A DNA stretch of 64,000 nt from Pseudeuparius sepicola. Lineage: Eukaryota > Arthropoda > Insecta > Coleoptera > Anthribidae. This document shows positions 11,456-25,019 of this stretch, piece by piece (the first letter of the stretch is position 1; every line of letters begins with the position of its first letter). The position numbers and the translations under genes are program-made. The notes under the pieces are model-generated. The model did not search any database, was not told the origin of the DNA, and was given only the letters and a program-made list of their open reading frames with translations. Where the stretch lies: assembly GCA_963920635.1 (NCBI GenBank), contig OY987299.1:69236692-69300691 (forward strand), read 5' to 3'.

Positions 11456-14189
11456 CCCTGTGTTTTCCTAACTTAGTAGTAAAAGGGCCCGCATAGTCGA
11501 CAGCGACATGCGAAAACGGTTTAATTTGGGAAACTCGTGCGGCTGGTAGATCACCCATTGGCGGCTGATAAGTTTTTGGACATACGCGCCAACATTTGAT
11601 ACAATTGGAAACGCACTTTTTAATCGCTCGGCGCATGGATAAAATCCAAAATTGTTGGACGACGAGAAATTGTAATGTTTGAAGACCGGGATGCAAGTAC
11701 GTTTTGTGAAAATGCTGGATAATTAAATCAGTTAAACGTGATGTTCTTGGCAATAGCGCGGGATATTTTGCGTCAAAGGAAAGCTCCGAATTTCTCAGCC
11801 GTCCACCAACTCTTAATATTTTCCTTTCGTCAAGAAATACATTGAGTTTACGCAGCGGTTTAGAGGGTAATCTTTTCCTTTCTAATTGCGATATATCCTG
11901 GGAGAAATGAGTTGCTTGTACTTGCTTTACCAAGAGCATTAATGCGCGATTTAACTCGGCGTTAGTAATATTTCCGTAAATTTTATTATCTGACCCTTTA
12001 ACGTTGTTTGCGAAACGTAGAATATATGCCACAATCAATTTTATTTTTGACAAAGAAGAAAATCTTTCGATTAAGGAATCTAAACAGTTTTCAACAGAAA
12101 ATAAGCTAAATACTAGCGCTTTTTCTTCCAAACTATCACGAGAAAACGGTTCAGAATAATTATCTTTCAATGTTTTCGGCCAAAATTCCTTATTCAAAGA
12201 GAGCCACGGAGGTCCACATAGCCACATGTCATGATTCAACAGCTCAGAAGCTGACAAGCCCCGCGAAGCGCAGTCAGCCGGGTTATGATTTGAATCTACA
12301 TGGTGCCAACAAACAGGTGGAATTCTCTCCTGTATGTAAGCAATTCTATTTGCTACAAAAGTTTTGTATTTATAAGGATGAGAATTTATCCATGCCAATG
12401 CGATGGATGAGTCCGTCCAAGCGTAGATTTCCGAAAAAATTAATTTATTTTTAAAGTTTTCAAGGACAAACTTTAATAATTTGGAAAGCAATACAGCACC
12501 GAGGAGCTCTAAGCGTGGTATGGAAATTTTTTTGAGTGGAGAAACCTTTGATTTAGCCACCACAAAAAACGTACGAAATTTTATTTTTTTATATACACGA
12601 AAATAAACAACTGCCGCGTATCCCTTTTCCGACGCGTCTGCAAATCCATGCAATTCACAGAAATCGTAATCATCTAACAAAAGGCGACGTGGTACTATAA
12701 ATTCAGAAAGGAGGGGTAGTTTCACAATAAAATGTTGCCATCTCTCACAAACTGACTGTGGAGGGCATTCATCCCAATCTAACCCTAGACACCAAAGTTG
12801 TTGTATAAAAAGTTTTGCGAAAAAAGTTAGAGGGCACAAAAATCCGAGCGGATCGTAAATACGTGCAACATTTGATAATATAATCCTTTTTGTACAAATT
12901 ACTTCAATTCTTGGTTCCATTTTGTAGGAAAATATATCCGCTCCCGGACGCCACTGGAGGCCTAGTATTTTTAAAACGGAATTATCGTCGTCAGCGAAAG
13001 AAACTGACTCGGAGTACACGCTTGCCTCCTCTAAACCTTCCAAAAATTGTGGTACATTGGAAGTCCATTTCCTAAGCTCGAATCCCCCGCGCTTACATAA
13101 CCGTATTAATTCATTGCGAGCGTGCAAAGCGTTTTTAAGTGAATTTGACCCGGAAACTATATCGTCTACGTAAATGTCGTTTTCCAACATTTTTGCCGCG
13201 ATCGGAAACTGTTCACCTTCATCTTTTATTAACTGTTTAATCGTGCGATTTGCTAAAAAAGGTGAGGATGTTAAGCCAAACATAACACGTAAAAAGCGAT
13301 AATCTTCTAAAGCGTCGTCTGGTGAGAATCGCCAAACTAAACGTTGGTAGTCGACATGCTTCCTCGCGACGCATATTTCAGTAAACATGCCTTTTATATC
13401 GCTCGTAAACACTACCGGATGGATCCGAAAATTAAGAATAATACAAGCGATATCCTTTTGAAGTTTTGGCCCTGAAAGAAGGTGATCGTTTAAGGAGCCG
13501 AAATTTGTCTTTACAGATGCGTCATGAACAATGCGTAGAGCGTTTGAACCAGGCTTTGTTACGGCGTGATGAGGAATATAGAAAACGTTTTCTATTTTTT
13601 GGTTATCGGTGACGTGCTCAAGGTAATTTTGATCTATATACTCTTGAATAATTTTCGAATATTCACAATAGATTTTAGAATTTTTTATTAACTTTTTTTC
13701 GAGTGAAAAAAAGCGCTTAACCGCCACGTCTCGGGTATTTTCGAAATCAAAGCTAGGTTCGGAATTATTGCGAAAAGGTAGTTCTACTATATAACGCCCT
13801 TCTGGGGTTCTAGAATAAGTTTCCTGAAAGATTTTTTCCGCGAGATCATCATCGGGGGAGTACCTACTTGCTTCCGGAACCTCCTCTACTTCCCAAAAGG
13901 ATTTTATCCTGCTGTCAACTTTGTCTGTACTTACGGACATAAATAAAGGCGTATTTAAAATTTTGCACGCGCTGCCCAATTTTCCCATTAGAACCCAACC
14001 AAATATGGTTTCGAGTGCGACGGGTTCATCGATACCACCAAAGCGTCTGCCTGCTAACAAAATATAAGGAACGATCTCAGCCCCTAATAAAATGTCAACC
14101 TCGGAGGGTTTATGGAAATTAGCGTCCGCAAGTGATAGATCCTTAATATGCGACCAATTTTCATAATTTTTCACAACGTAACTCGGCAA
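11403..14189 (-). pseudogene. BEL-A pol: protease end, reverse transcriptase, RNase H, integrase zinc finger
   Basis: A frame of 928 codons. In order it contains the region after the A17 protease (LADANFHKPSEVDILLGAE), the reverse transcriptase with its catalytic box IYVDDIVSGS (about a third of the way along), the RNase H segment with WTDSSIALAWI, and the integrase HHCC finger (HPGLQTLQFLV ... CVSNCIKCW) running into VDYAGPF. The first methionine is not the true start: similarity continues upstream into the frame that ends at 14206. The polyprotein would be cut by the element's own protease. This part is otherwise intact. Confidence 0.9.
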
Positions 14190-14205
14190 CTCTCTGCATA
14201 ATTCC

Positions 14206-15930
14206 TTAAAAATTACGGCGTCGAATGTAATTAAAGGACTCGTTTTTTTTTATAGGTTTAATGGTACAAATGACAGCACCTGCTGAGGAAGAGTCTTGCA
14301 TTGATGCCAGACCTTGAATCGTAATACTATAATCGTATCTTGCGAGACCTAAGCGTCGGAAACATTTTTCTGAAATATAATTCATTTCAGAGCCACAGTC
14401 TATCAAAATGCGTATCTCCTCGTACTGCCCTCGTACATCTAAAGCATCGCCAATCGCTGTTGATAGCAAAGCGCGAGTTTTTGCTGTAATATTTCCACAA
14501 AAACTAGGCGAATTGTTATTGTCTTTAGCAGCATTTGCGGTTAAAGTATTAGCGGCTCTATTAGTGGACTGTACTAATTCTGCGGTAGCGGTAGGGGGTT
14601 CCCTAGGGGGCGCATTATTTGATGCTAAATTAAGCGTTTCTGCCCCTTGCGCGTTATTTCTATCTCTCCGGGAAATATGCAATAGCGAATGGTGATTATT
14701 AGCGTTACAAAATTTACAAGTTGAATTTGACCTGCAACTAGCTAGGTCATGGTACGTACTCAAACAATTCGGACATAAATTTTTTTGTCGTACGATTGAG
14801 ATTCTTTCATACGAAGTCTTTTTATGAAATATTGGACACGCGTAAAGTTTATGTGGCGAATTACATAAGGAGCAAAGCAAAGCTGTTTTATTTTTTTCTT
14901 GTAGAAAAAATGAATTTCGCGGTTTTTGATAGGCTGGATGCGATTTGGTTGGTTTAGCTTTACTCGACGTGGTCATAGGGGTTGATTTTTGCCCTATACA
15001 ACGTTTTACCGAAGTTTTTGCTCTGTTACGACACGAAAGAAAATCAAATAAAAACTCATATGTGGGCATTTCGTCAGCACTTGGGTGCTTTAGCTCAAAC
15101 TCGGTAAGCGTTTCTTCATCAAGGTGTTTAGAAAGTAAGTAAAGTAGCATAAAATCCCAGTTTTTTGTGGAAAATCCCATATTTTCCAAACCAGCAATAT
15201 TTTCACTAAAAACAGTTAATAGGTGGTTCAAGTCATCCGCATTTGCTGGATTCTGAACAAATGGAGCGTCTTCAATTTCTTGCAGGAGCATGAAAGCGAT
15301 GGCCTTTTTATCGTAATAGCGTTTTACTAAGGAGTTATATGCGTTCTGATAATTCCCGGCGGCTAAAGGCGTTTTTTGAACATGCGTCAAGGCCTCTCCT
15401 TCTAAGTGCGTTATTAAAAGATTAAATTTTTCTATCGGCTCTAGGTCATCATTGTTGTGAACAAGCGTGTTATAAAGATCAAAAAAAGCCTTAAACTTCG
15501 TTACATTTTTGCCCGAAAATTTAGGTAACTCAATGGGAGGCAGTTTTAAACTTTTCCGCGGCTTAATGACAGGCAAAGTATTTGGATCTGGGTCCCGCAA
15601 GGACCTTTCTAATTGTTCCTCCTTAACCTCTTTCTCTCGTAATTCCGATAAAATGGTCCTAACACTCGACACGTTAAGATCAAACTCCTTACGAACACTT
15701 TCTTCGACTTCAATAGGTTGCTCTTGCAAAACAACTAGTGCTACAACATTTTCATGATGTTTTTTAAAATCTGCGACTACTTGGTCGATAGGAGAAGTTA
15801 GCATTTTTAGCTGCGTTTGACGGCGCTTGTCTTCTTTAGTACTATCTGCAAAACTCTTCATTTCTGAGACTTGATTAGCACAGATTTGGCGCAATGCCTT
15901 GTATTGTTTAATTTTGTTAGCGTTGGACAT
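14206..15930 (-). CDS. BEL-A gag and protease N-terminal region
   Basis: 574 codons from the ATG at 15930, whose start MSNANKIKQYKALRQ matches the starts of the two other BEL copies here. The N-terminal half is a helical gag of the DUF1759 type (LPKFSGKNVTKFKAFFDLY, FNLLITHLEGEALTHV). Next come two cysteine/histidine knuckle groups (CSLCNSPHKLYACPIF; CKFCNANNHHSLLH) that bind nucleic acid, and then the aspartic protease start LIDCGSEMNYIS, with the D-C-G-S form seen in BEL peptidases. The frame ends early just past a run of nine A (about 14246-14254). In the copy at 63 kb the same region reads through without a break, so this is more likely a slip mutation than programmed frameshifting. Confidence 0.88.
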   Translation of the reverse strand: MSNANKIKQYKALRQICANQVSEMKSFADSTKEDKRRQTQLKMLTSPIDQVVADFKKHHENVVALVVLQEQPIEVEESVRKEFDLNVSSVRTILSELREKEVKEEQLERSLRDPDPNTLPVIKPRKSLKLPPIELPKFSGKNVTKFKAFFDLYNTLVHNNDDLEPIEKFNLLITHLEGEALTHVQKTPLAAGNYQNAYNSLVKRYYDKKAIAFMLLQEIEDAPFVQNPANADDLNHLLTVFSENIAGLENMGFSTKNWDFMLLYLLSKHLDEETLTEFELKHPSADEMPTYEFLFDFLSCRNRAKTSVKRCIGQKSTPMTTSSKAKPTKSHPAYQKPRNSFFLQEKNKTALLCSLCNSPHKLYACPIFHKKTSYERISIVRQKNLCPNCLSTYHDLASCRSNSTCKFCNANNHHSLLHISRRDRNNAQGAETLNLASNNAPPREPPTATAELVQSTNRAANTLTANAAKDNNNSPSFCGNITAKTRALLSTAIGDALDVRGQYEEIRILIDCGSEMNYISEKCFRRLGLARYDYSITIQGLASMQDSSSAGAVICTIKPIKKNESFNYIRRRNF

Positions 15931-16218
15931 TGTAAATATAGCTTTGAAACTAAATTAGGCGAAGATAAATAGCGATGATACCTTTTGCAGCACAAAAAAA
16001 TGTAAATAAATATGACCTAGTATAGCTGAAACAGCTGTTTACAGAAAAAATGGTATGCGTGTAGGAAATCTGTAAAAAGAAGAGAGAGGCTTATCGCAGT
16101 ACCGAGTGTAGCCTGCGTCCTTGGACGTTTTTAATGGCTTTAAACTGAAGCGAATTTTAAATGAAAGAATAAATTTTTCGAAATTTTTGTTATGCGATAT
16201 TTTGAGTTTACTTTTGTA

Positions 16219-16236
16219 TCCGGCAACGATGGACCA
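16219..16236 (-). other. BEL-A primer-binding site
   Basis: Directly after the 5' LTR end (ATAACA) on the minus strand comes TGGTCCATCGTTGCCGGA. It starts with TGG, the complement of a tRNA CCA end. I cannot name the tRNA with certainty. Confidence 0.7.
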
Positions 16237-16751
16237 TGTTATATGGTGTTGATTACCATATACAAGCGTTACGCGCTGACTCAAAAAGCGAGACACGAAA
16301 TAAAGAGCGAACAATTTTCCGAAATTGAGAGAACACTTACCACTGCAGATTCTTCGTCCCTGCTGGAAGCTGGATGACGTTTGTGACGCGCGGTACCGCG
16401 TATTCGATTTTTTCTTCCCTTTTTCCAAAAAAATATAGGTATATGCGTAGCCGTTCGCGTTTCGTTTCGAACTGACTGCCGAGCTGTCAATAATTTTTTA
16501 AAAGTAACTTTGACAGCTCTTCAGTGGGCACACCTGGTGGGGTCTGCACATGCGGAATCGTGCCTCCTCAATTCGGTATTTTCTTTAAAAGAAATGACGC
16601 ACCAATTAGATTTGAATTGATACAAAAATAAACTCTAGAATACCAAATTAAACAAATATGTGATGATAACTTCAAAGCAACCTCTTTGCGCATAATAAAT
16701 AAAAACTGAAGAATATTGGATTATAAAATAAAGGACACAAAACTCCAAACA
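16237..16751 (-). repeat. BEL-A 5' LTR
   Basis: 515 bp, the same ends and length as the 3' LTR, with one observed substitution. It would contain the element promoter. No separate TATA box is claimed. Confidence 0.93.
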
Positions 16752-16756
16752 CACAT

Positions 16757-18825
16757 ATTCCATTGTTTACAGCATTTCATTTTCAAAATAGACGAGTTTA
16801 ATAATGAGATAAAATGAAGAAACACCTCCCATTGACACTAAATTAACAAATCTAGCTATTAGTTCCTTGTATGTGACAATTTTAAACTCAAACTAAATCA
16901 CGCTGTAATTATAGTAGATAATTATCACTTTAACAAAATCGTCAACAGGTACCTCAAAATGTCCTACTTGGCAACGCTGCCATTCTAGCCCTACATTTTT
17001 TTCTCCTATGGGCCATAGTTTTTTTTATACAGAGCGTAGAAGTTTAGAGAAAAATAGACATATTTCTTAGTATATCTAGAAGTATACGAGATATTTTCTT
17101 TAAACTTGGCGTGTCATAGGAGCGGATGAGCCGTCACACTTAAGGTTGATATGAAGCTTCTGAGGCCCCAGTTGCGGAGATACAGGGTGTTATTAAAATT
17201 AATTAGTTCAGAAATACCTAATTGTTTTGTAATGAAAAAATCAGTGATTTGGGTTGAAATTGTCAAAATGTGGCCAAAAAAACTGTTAACTCCTAACTTA
17301 ATTCGAAAGATAAAATGTTCACCTACAGCTTTTAAATCTTAAAGATTAAGTGTAACATTTAATGTGAGAAATGCACCAAAAATGTTTCGCTTTCTAACTG
17401 GAACGGATTGAACTCGATTAAATTTGGACACCGAATTAAGAAAAAAACAATGGTGTTTTACCAAATGCCTATTTGGCATTTTTTTTCTTCATTTTAAATG
17501 TACAATTCATCTTTGGCATTTAAATGCAGTGAGTAAAAATTTTATTTTTCGAATTTTGGACTTAACAGGTGTTGTAGGGCACATTTTGCCAATTTCAATG
17601 CGAACGGTTAATTTTATTGTAAATGAAACAAGTCTACACTTTTATTGCAAAAATGGTCATTCTGAAACAAAATTCAGTATTTAATTTGAAAAAATGACTC
17701 CTTCAGATTTCTATATGGCCATAAAATATTAAACAAAAGTGGTCGAGAAAATTAAAACTTGCTTATCAAAACCACTTGTGTGTACTTAATTAACTATCGA
17801 ATTTTTTCAATGATTTGGCTTTTGGTTATAAAAGAAATAAATAAAAGCTTGCAAAAATAGGTAGCAAAATATCATTTGGCTATGAATGACATTATTGTTT
17901 TGTTGGATTATTATGAGATTTTAGTCCGTTCTAGATAAATAGAAATCTAAAAAAAAGCAATGAAGGATAAACCAAACTTGCCATGAAACTGGTTACGTCA
18001 CTGGGCACATGTTCTGGTCCCTTTTGCGCGTCAATGCGCCATAGCGCTCGTAATAGTCAATAGAATATATTTCATAGTGCGTAACGGTTTATTTTTCCAT
18101 ATTCACGCAATATTATTTAAGTTTTCTTGTAGTTAAGTGTTTTATTAGTGTTTTATTTAAACTAAAATATGGACAATATTGCTACAAGTGACAAATGTAA
18201 AGAAGCGAAGACTAAACGAAATGTGTTTGTTTTGTGATAAAATGGGTAATTTAGTCGAGAAACCAAAACCACAATCGATTATAAATATTCAAAGAGTAGC
18301 AGATCGGAGAAAAGATGATATTAGTGAGAAAATAAAAAATAATACAGACTTTAAGCTGGATTTATAGATTGATGTAACGTAACCGTAACGCAACCGTTAT
18401 AAGAAGTTGAAACATACAAAAATAGACCGGGCAATTTATAGATTTACGTAATGTATGCCGTAACGTAACGAAACGTTTCCGTAAGAAGTTCGTCCACTTT
18501 TAACTTCTTCCGGTACTTTCTTACGTCCGACCAATGAAAATATTGGATTTTATCGGTAAGAGAGCATACCGATATATTTTTTTACGTTCTAACTGGTTTT
18601 TCCCTAATGCTTCTTAGTACTTTGGATAAGTATTTTTATGTATTATATTTTTGTGTACGTAATAAACCAAAGTTTACCAAACTGTTTTTAGGCACAATAT
18701 TAACTAGACATATTATTCAAGGAAAAGAAGCAAGTGTTAGCATTTAGGAAAACACATTAATTTTTCAAATTTTTTAATCATATACAAGAAATCCAAAAAA
18801 CATGGCGTCGAGAATTAGCATTATA
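16757..18825. other. Intron sequence with one possible gene remnant
   Basis: Two kilobases of AT-rich sequence. At 18170-18367 (plus) a short, frame-broken open stretch encodes MCLFCDKMGNLVEKPK preceded by a frame-shifted ATG segment. The CxxC start recalls the N-terminus of the insect GCDTTS-motif protein family seen at 29-30 kb and 44 kb, but the match is weak. At 17180 TACAGGGTGTTATT looks like a mariner end without a partner. At 18368-18600 repeated GTAACGTAACGTT-like words occur. Confidence 0.35.
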
Positions 18826-18830
18826 CAGGG

Positions 18831-19282
18831 TGTTTCATCTCTTCATTTTATTTATTTTTTTTGTGTGAAAGCATTAATCTTCTTAAAGCCGGTTCATTTC
18901 TTTTGTAAATGATTTATTATTTCTTTCTTTAAATTTTCTACAATCCGCTACGACTTTCTTTTAAAAACCAAAAAGTTTCAAGAAAGAAGAGTGCCATTGA
19001 AAAAATATATATATAGAAGAGTTGTCAAGAAGACAGAACATTTTTTGGAATTGGAATTTGGAAAATATTTTACTTTCAAGAATAATAATTATTATTATCC
19101 TGTATCTAGCTACAAAGGATTCCACCCGGCAGGCCTGCCAAAAGCATTACTATCCATAAAAAGGTACAATTTTTTATTAACTTTTGGTTTAAAGGTTTGT
19201 CTTGTAATTATTGGTTTAATCCTTGTGGATATTTTTTTTACTCCATCATTATTATAATTAACCGCATCACTGTTTCCATACA
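18831..19282 (+). repeat. BEL-B 5' LTR
   Basis: 452 bp with TG and CA ends. GTAATTTGACCCCATTCGAG follows at the place of a primer-binding site, but it does not begin with TGG. Confidence 0.88.
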
Positions 19283-22200
19283 GTAATTTGACCCCATTCG
19301 AGCCGGATTTTAGAATTATTTTGCTTGAACCAAAGAAAATTATTTTTATACCTTAAAATTATTTTAATCTTTGTTGTTACCTGTTGTCGCAGGTCCAATT
19401 TTGTGGAAATCTTTGCCAATTTGACCATTTTTTGAGTATAAAATGTCTAACAGCAACAAAATAAAAGCTTTAAGAAGCACACGCAATATTATTATCAACA
19501 GGGTTAAAGAAATTGAGTGTATTGCCAAAGATCTTTGTATTGAATCAGATGAAGTTAAATTTGTAGAACTCAAACTTCGAGCAGAAAATTTACAAAGTTT
19601 ACATAAAGAATTTCTAGACACGCATGTAAATATTGTATCCTTGTTGTCAGCTTCTCCAGATACAGATTTAAATTTAGAAGATACTATTCGTTCTGAATTC
19701 GAACAATGTTATTTTAATGTTAAAGTTATTTCCAGTAAATATTTTGAAACTTTACATAAAGAAAGTGTTTCATCCGAATCTAATGTGAAGTTGCCAAAAA
19801 TTTCTTTGCCTTCATTTAATGGAGATTTAAAAACATGGCCTAGCTTTATTGGTTTTTATAATGGTTTAATTAACAACCATTTTAAATTGTCTAAGCAAGA
19901 AAAATTCCAATATCTAGTTTTGAGCTTGTCTGGAGATGCTTCTTCTGTAATAAGGGCACTACCAGTCATTGCGGATAACTATAAGATAGCTTATAAGCAA
20001 TGGTTGATTTTCCGAAAATTGTTGAGGCTTCTTCACAAAATTTACGAAATGTGATCAATATATTTACTGAAAATGTGTCAGCTTTGAAAGTTTTAGAATT
20101 TCCGATGGAACATTGGGATTTTATTTTAGTTAACATTTTGTTAGAAAAATTAGATGAAGATACAATTATGAAATTTGAATTGGAGCATGGTGAATTTGAA
20201 ATCCCAACTTATAACCAGTTGATTTCATTTCTAGAAAGTCGATGCAAAGCTTTAGCTTCTTTTTTATTGCAAAAAGTTGTTTCAGATACTTGTCAGACAA
20301 AAAGAGTGATTAAAACCAATGCATCAAACTTTCAAAAAGCACATTCGACTTCAAGCTTTATGGTAGCTACTTCTAGTAATAATTTGAAATGTGTCTTATG
20401 CAAAAACTCTCATTCTATTTATTCTTGTCCGCAATTAACACCAAAGTCACCACAGGAACGTTACAACGTAATAAAAGAACATCGTCTGTGTGTCAATTGT
20501 TTCAGTGCATAACACCCGACTTTGAAATGTAATTCTGGGAGCTCTTGCCATCGGTGCCATCACCGTCATCATACCATGCTTCACTTCAATGCACCAACGA
20601 CTGACTTCTAATAATAGCATTAATAATGCTAACCATAATAATATCCCTTTAGCAGATTTTTCTTCGGGGGCTACTTCGCAACCTCATCAGCATCTTCTAA
20701 TAACCCACAGCTTACATTTTTTTACAAATTCCTTATTACCAAAGACACTATTGTCTACGGCTATAATAGCAGTCTTAGATGCGTATGGTAAAACGCAAAA
20801 AATTCGTGTTGTGATTGACCCTGGTAGTATGTCATCACTTATCACGGAAAAATGTTGTAATCGTCTTAGATTACGTCGATCTGCTTTTAATGTTCCCATG
20901 TATGGCTTAGGTCACTCTTTCATAGCTGCTTCAAAAGGACTTACAAATATTCAATTTCATGGTATTTACAAAAATAAAACTCCTTATGATACTACAATGT
21001 TGATTGTACCTAAAATTTCTGGAAATTTACCGTATTTCCATTTCGAAAAGCGCAATTGGTAACATATACAAGGTTTGACTCTTGCGGATCCAGATTTCAA
21101 TAACCCAGCGCCGGTTGAAATGCTTTTAGGAGCAGACATTTATGGTCTTGTTTTAAGATCAGGTCGATCAATCAGACAACCAGATGAACCAATTGCTCTA
21201 GAAACTTGTCTAGGGTGGATTTTGACTGGAAAAATAGATTGTTTGTTCAAATCCACCTCATTTATTCACCCACCCACTTTCTTTGTTTGTGGATACTATG
21301 CAAGCAATTGATTCTTCAATTCAGAGGTTTTGGGACTTAGAGGAAGTTCCTCAAATTCCCAAATTCTTATCTTCTGAAGATGAACGTTGTGAAAGGTCCT
21401 TCGTGCAAACACATTTTAGAGAGGATGCAGGGCGATTTAATGTATCCTTACCTTTCCGTGATTCAGAACCTTTTTTGTCACCAAAAATGGAGAATTTTCT
21501 TTAAATGACCATCTTTTAACTGGTCCAAAATTACACAAAGATTTACATACAATTCTTCTTAATTTTCGCATTCATCCTATAGTTTTTACCGCAGATATAA
21601 AACAAATTTATCGTCAAATAAAGGTTGTACCTGACCATCAAGATTATCAACGAATTTTGTGGAGATTTTCAAAAGATGAACCAGTTAAAGATTATCGTAT
21701 TAAGGTTGTTACTTTTGGCATGAATTGTTCACCCTACTTGGCTTTAAGATGCATCGATCAACTCGCAAAAGAAGGTGAGCATAATTTTCCAAATGCATGT
21801 CACATTTTGAAAAATCAAATTTATGTGGATGATATAGTGTGCGGATGTTCAACAATTAAAGAGGCCATATCTACTCAATAAAGGTGGTTTTGAGTTACAC
21901 AAATGGATGAGTAATGCTCCCGAGTTTCTTGACACTATTTCCAAAGATCTGAAAGAAACTTGTTTGTCTTTTGACAAGGAAACTGATTCCAGCATAAAAA
22001 TTTTGGCCTTCGATGGAATCCAATTGCTGATGTATTTTCTTACCATTTAAAACCTTTATGTTTTCCATGTACAAAACGCACCATTCTTCAATCTATTGCT
22101 CGCATTTTCGATCCTTTAGGGTTTCTTGCACCTTTAACACTTTTCGCTAAATTGTTAATGCAACACTTATGGTCAAGAAAAGTTGAATGGGATCAAAATC

Positions 22201-23993
22201 CTCCTGAAAATATTATTAAAAAATGGACTCAATATAATGATGAATTTTATCTTCTTTCTTGTGTTAAAATTCCGCGACAACTTTATCAGTAGACTTCTGA
22301 AATAATAGAAGTACACGCATTTGGTGATGCAAGTGAACGAGGTTACGGTTGTGTTACATATTTTAGAATTTTAAATGCTTTGGGATCTATATCTTTAGTT
22401 TGTGCCAAGTCCAAAGTCGCTCATATAAGATGTCATTCCTTCATACTCATACAAGATATCATTCCTTCTTCACACTGGCATTATATTCTAGGTACATCTA
22501 ACCCTGCTGATTGTGCTTCTAGAAGTATGCTTCCTGCGGTAAACTTTCTCCCATGGTGGGCGGGGCCAGAATGGCTGTCACTTCCAAATTCATCTTGGCC
22601 TAATTTTGAAGCTTCTTCTGAAGAAACTCCCCTTGATTTACTTGAAGAAAAAAACATTGTTTCACTTTCAACTTCAAATCACGAAGTCACTGATATTTTT
22701 GTTGGTAAATTTTCTACGTTTACCAAAATTTTACGGATCACCTCCTACATCATACGGTTTATACATAATACAAAACATCCTTACGAAAAAAGGTTAAATG
22801 GTGTTATCACTAATTTGGAATTAACAAAAGCATTGTTGTACTTGGTGAAATATGTTCAAAGTAAAGTTTTTGCTAGTGATATTTCTAAAATTAGAAGAAA
22901 TCAACCTTGTTCTAAACCCTTAAGAAAACTATGTCCTTTTCTAGACGAACAGGATGTATTAAGAGTGGGTGGTCGACTTAGTCATGCTAATTTACCTTTT
23001 GATGAGAAACATCCAGCTCTTTTCAACATTTTCACCGCAAATACTTTCACCCTGGAGTGCAAATATTGCACTATTTATTGAGGCGACAATTCTGGATATT
23101 GTCGGTTAAATATGTCATTAAGCGCTGTCTTTTTAAATGCTATTAATCTTTCCGAGTAAATCCTCGCCCTGCTGTTGCAAAAATGTCAGATTTACCTTCT
23201 TATCGAGTTTCTCAAATTAGAGCATTTCAATGTGTGGGTGTTGATTGCTTTGGAAGCTGAAAATTTTAAATGGGTTTTCATTCCTCCCGCATCCCCTCAT
23301 TTCGGAGGATTGTGGGAAGCGGGAATAAAAAATGTAAAAACACATTTAAATCGTGTCTTAGGGGATCAAATTTTGACATACGAAGAGTTTAATACCGTGT
23401 TGATCCAAATAGAGTCATATCTTAATTCATGACCTCTTTGTGAAATTAGTTCCGATCCAAATGATTTGATGCCTCTTTCACCTGGTCATTTTCTTGCCTT
23501 AGCACCACTTTCAGAAATACCAGACCAGGATTTAACCTTAAAAAATATCAATCGATTAAATCTTTGGCAACTTCTCATTAGATTACAACAAGATTTTTGG
23601 AAACGATGGCATCAAGACGAGGGGGAAATCGCTGCCGATAATTTGTACACTAAAAAATCCTTTTGCAAAAAAAATCCCCGCATATCCCCCAAAGAATAAT
23701 AAAAATCCTCGAAAATCCTCGCATATCCCCGTATATCCCCGTATATATAAAAAATAAACTTTATTATTTATTACAACAGAAAATAAAATCTCACACTACA
23801 AACAAAAACATCATGAGATTACAAACAAATCACATTGTTAAAATAAAAAAATAAACTATTTGTCTTTTTAAATTCTTCTACTTTTTATTAAGTGGTTCTA
23901 CCCCCACCAGATTAATTGGTCCTTAAAATATATAGGTATATATTTATACATATTGTTGAAACAAGAACTTAATCAATATTGCAGACCTATATA

Positions 23994-25011
23994 CAGGGTG
24001 ACCCATTTGAAATTGAAGCAGCCCCGCAAAATTTTTATTTTTCATTGAATTTTAGCCGGGTGTTTTTCTGCAGATAGGCCGCAAAAAACTACTTTGGTTC
24101 AAAATAATGTGTGATACAACAGCGTTAATCAGGACACCCCAAAACCCCCCACATACCAAATTTGATCAAAAAATATACAGGGAGTTACATTCTTCATAGT
24201 TAAAAAGATGAGCAAAATAGGAATTTTAAAGGCATCTGGCAAGTCAAGTATGTCAGAGAATCCATTCAAAACACTTCAATGAGCAACATAACTACTCAAA
24301 GTGTTGGTGTGCAAAGATTCAATAAAAAAAACAGGGTATTGGATTATTATTATTTTATTCGAGATTTTATTATTTTATTTTATTATTATTGGAAAAACAT
24401 TAATAAGCACAAAAGTAATTTATTTCTTTACGAAATGCCAAACAACAAATACAAAACAATGTAATAACTGGACCTTTCTCAATAAAATCACTGTCTGAGA
24501 TGATATATTTTCTGTGCGTTTTTTTTTATATAGCATAACCAAACCAGCCACCTTATCTCATATGGACTTCTGCCAGGCTTCTGTATTTTTTAGACTTAGT
24601 TCGTTTGTAGTGTCTGGGGCGGTTTTGATATACTCTATTTTTGACCCGTATAAAACTATAAAGTTCCAAAAATTCACTATTTTGAGATGGCACAGAGAAA
24701 GACACTCTGTATATTTTTGTATTGGATCTTTGCACACCAACACTTTGAGTTCTCCTGGTGACAATTCAACTGTTTTGAGGGGATTCCATGGCACACTTGA
24801 CTTGCCAGATGCCTTTAAAATTCCTATTTTGCTCAACTTTGACAACCAGCAGAATGGAACTCCATATTTATATATTTTTTCTTAAAATTTGATATGTGGG
24901 TGTTTTGCGGGATATTCCGATTAACGCTTTCTTTAGAAAAAAAACTGGCTAAAATCGGATGAAAAATAAAAATTTTTACGAGGGTGCTTCCATTTCAAAT
25001 GGGCCACCCTG
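23994..25011. mobile_element. Mariner-type foldback MITE
   Basis: The ends CAGGGTGACCCATTTGAAAT and, inverted, CAGGGTGGCCCATTTGAAAT are followed by arms of about 320 bases that match in inverted orientation (for example 24211-24320 against 24725-24835). The left flank is TA and the right flank is TG (a probable mutation). No transposase is present. Confidence 0.75.
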
Positions 25012-25019
25012 TGCATATA

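Larger units (their letters stand above)
10098..16756 (-). mobile_element. BEL/Pao LTR retrotransposon, nearly complete (BEL-A)
   Basis: Full element on the minus strand: 5-bp target duplication CACAT (10098-10102 and 16752-16756), two 515-bp LTRs, primer-binding site, gag-pol and a G-rich polypurine tract. The two LTRs differ at only one position that I could find (10467 versus 16601), which implies a recent insertion. Gag and pol order (gag, A17-type protease, RT, RNase H, integrase, DUF5641-like tail) identifies BEL/Pao. Two frame breaks, one at a nine-A run near 14250 and one near 11450, are the only obvious damage. Confidence 0.93.

Noticed and set aside
14189..14206. Programmed frameshift as an established feature of BEL-A
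   Set aside because: The equivalent region in BEL-C reads through in one frame, so a slip mutation is simpler. Kept only as a question.
17180..17200. TACAGGGTGTTATT as another mariner element
   Set aside because: No inverted partner was found in the window.
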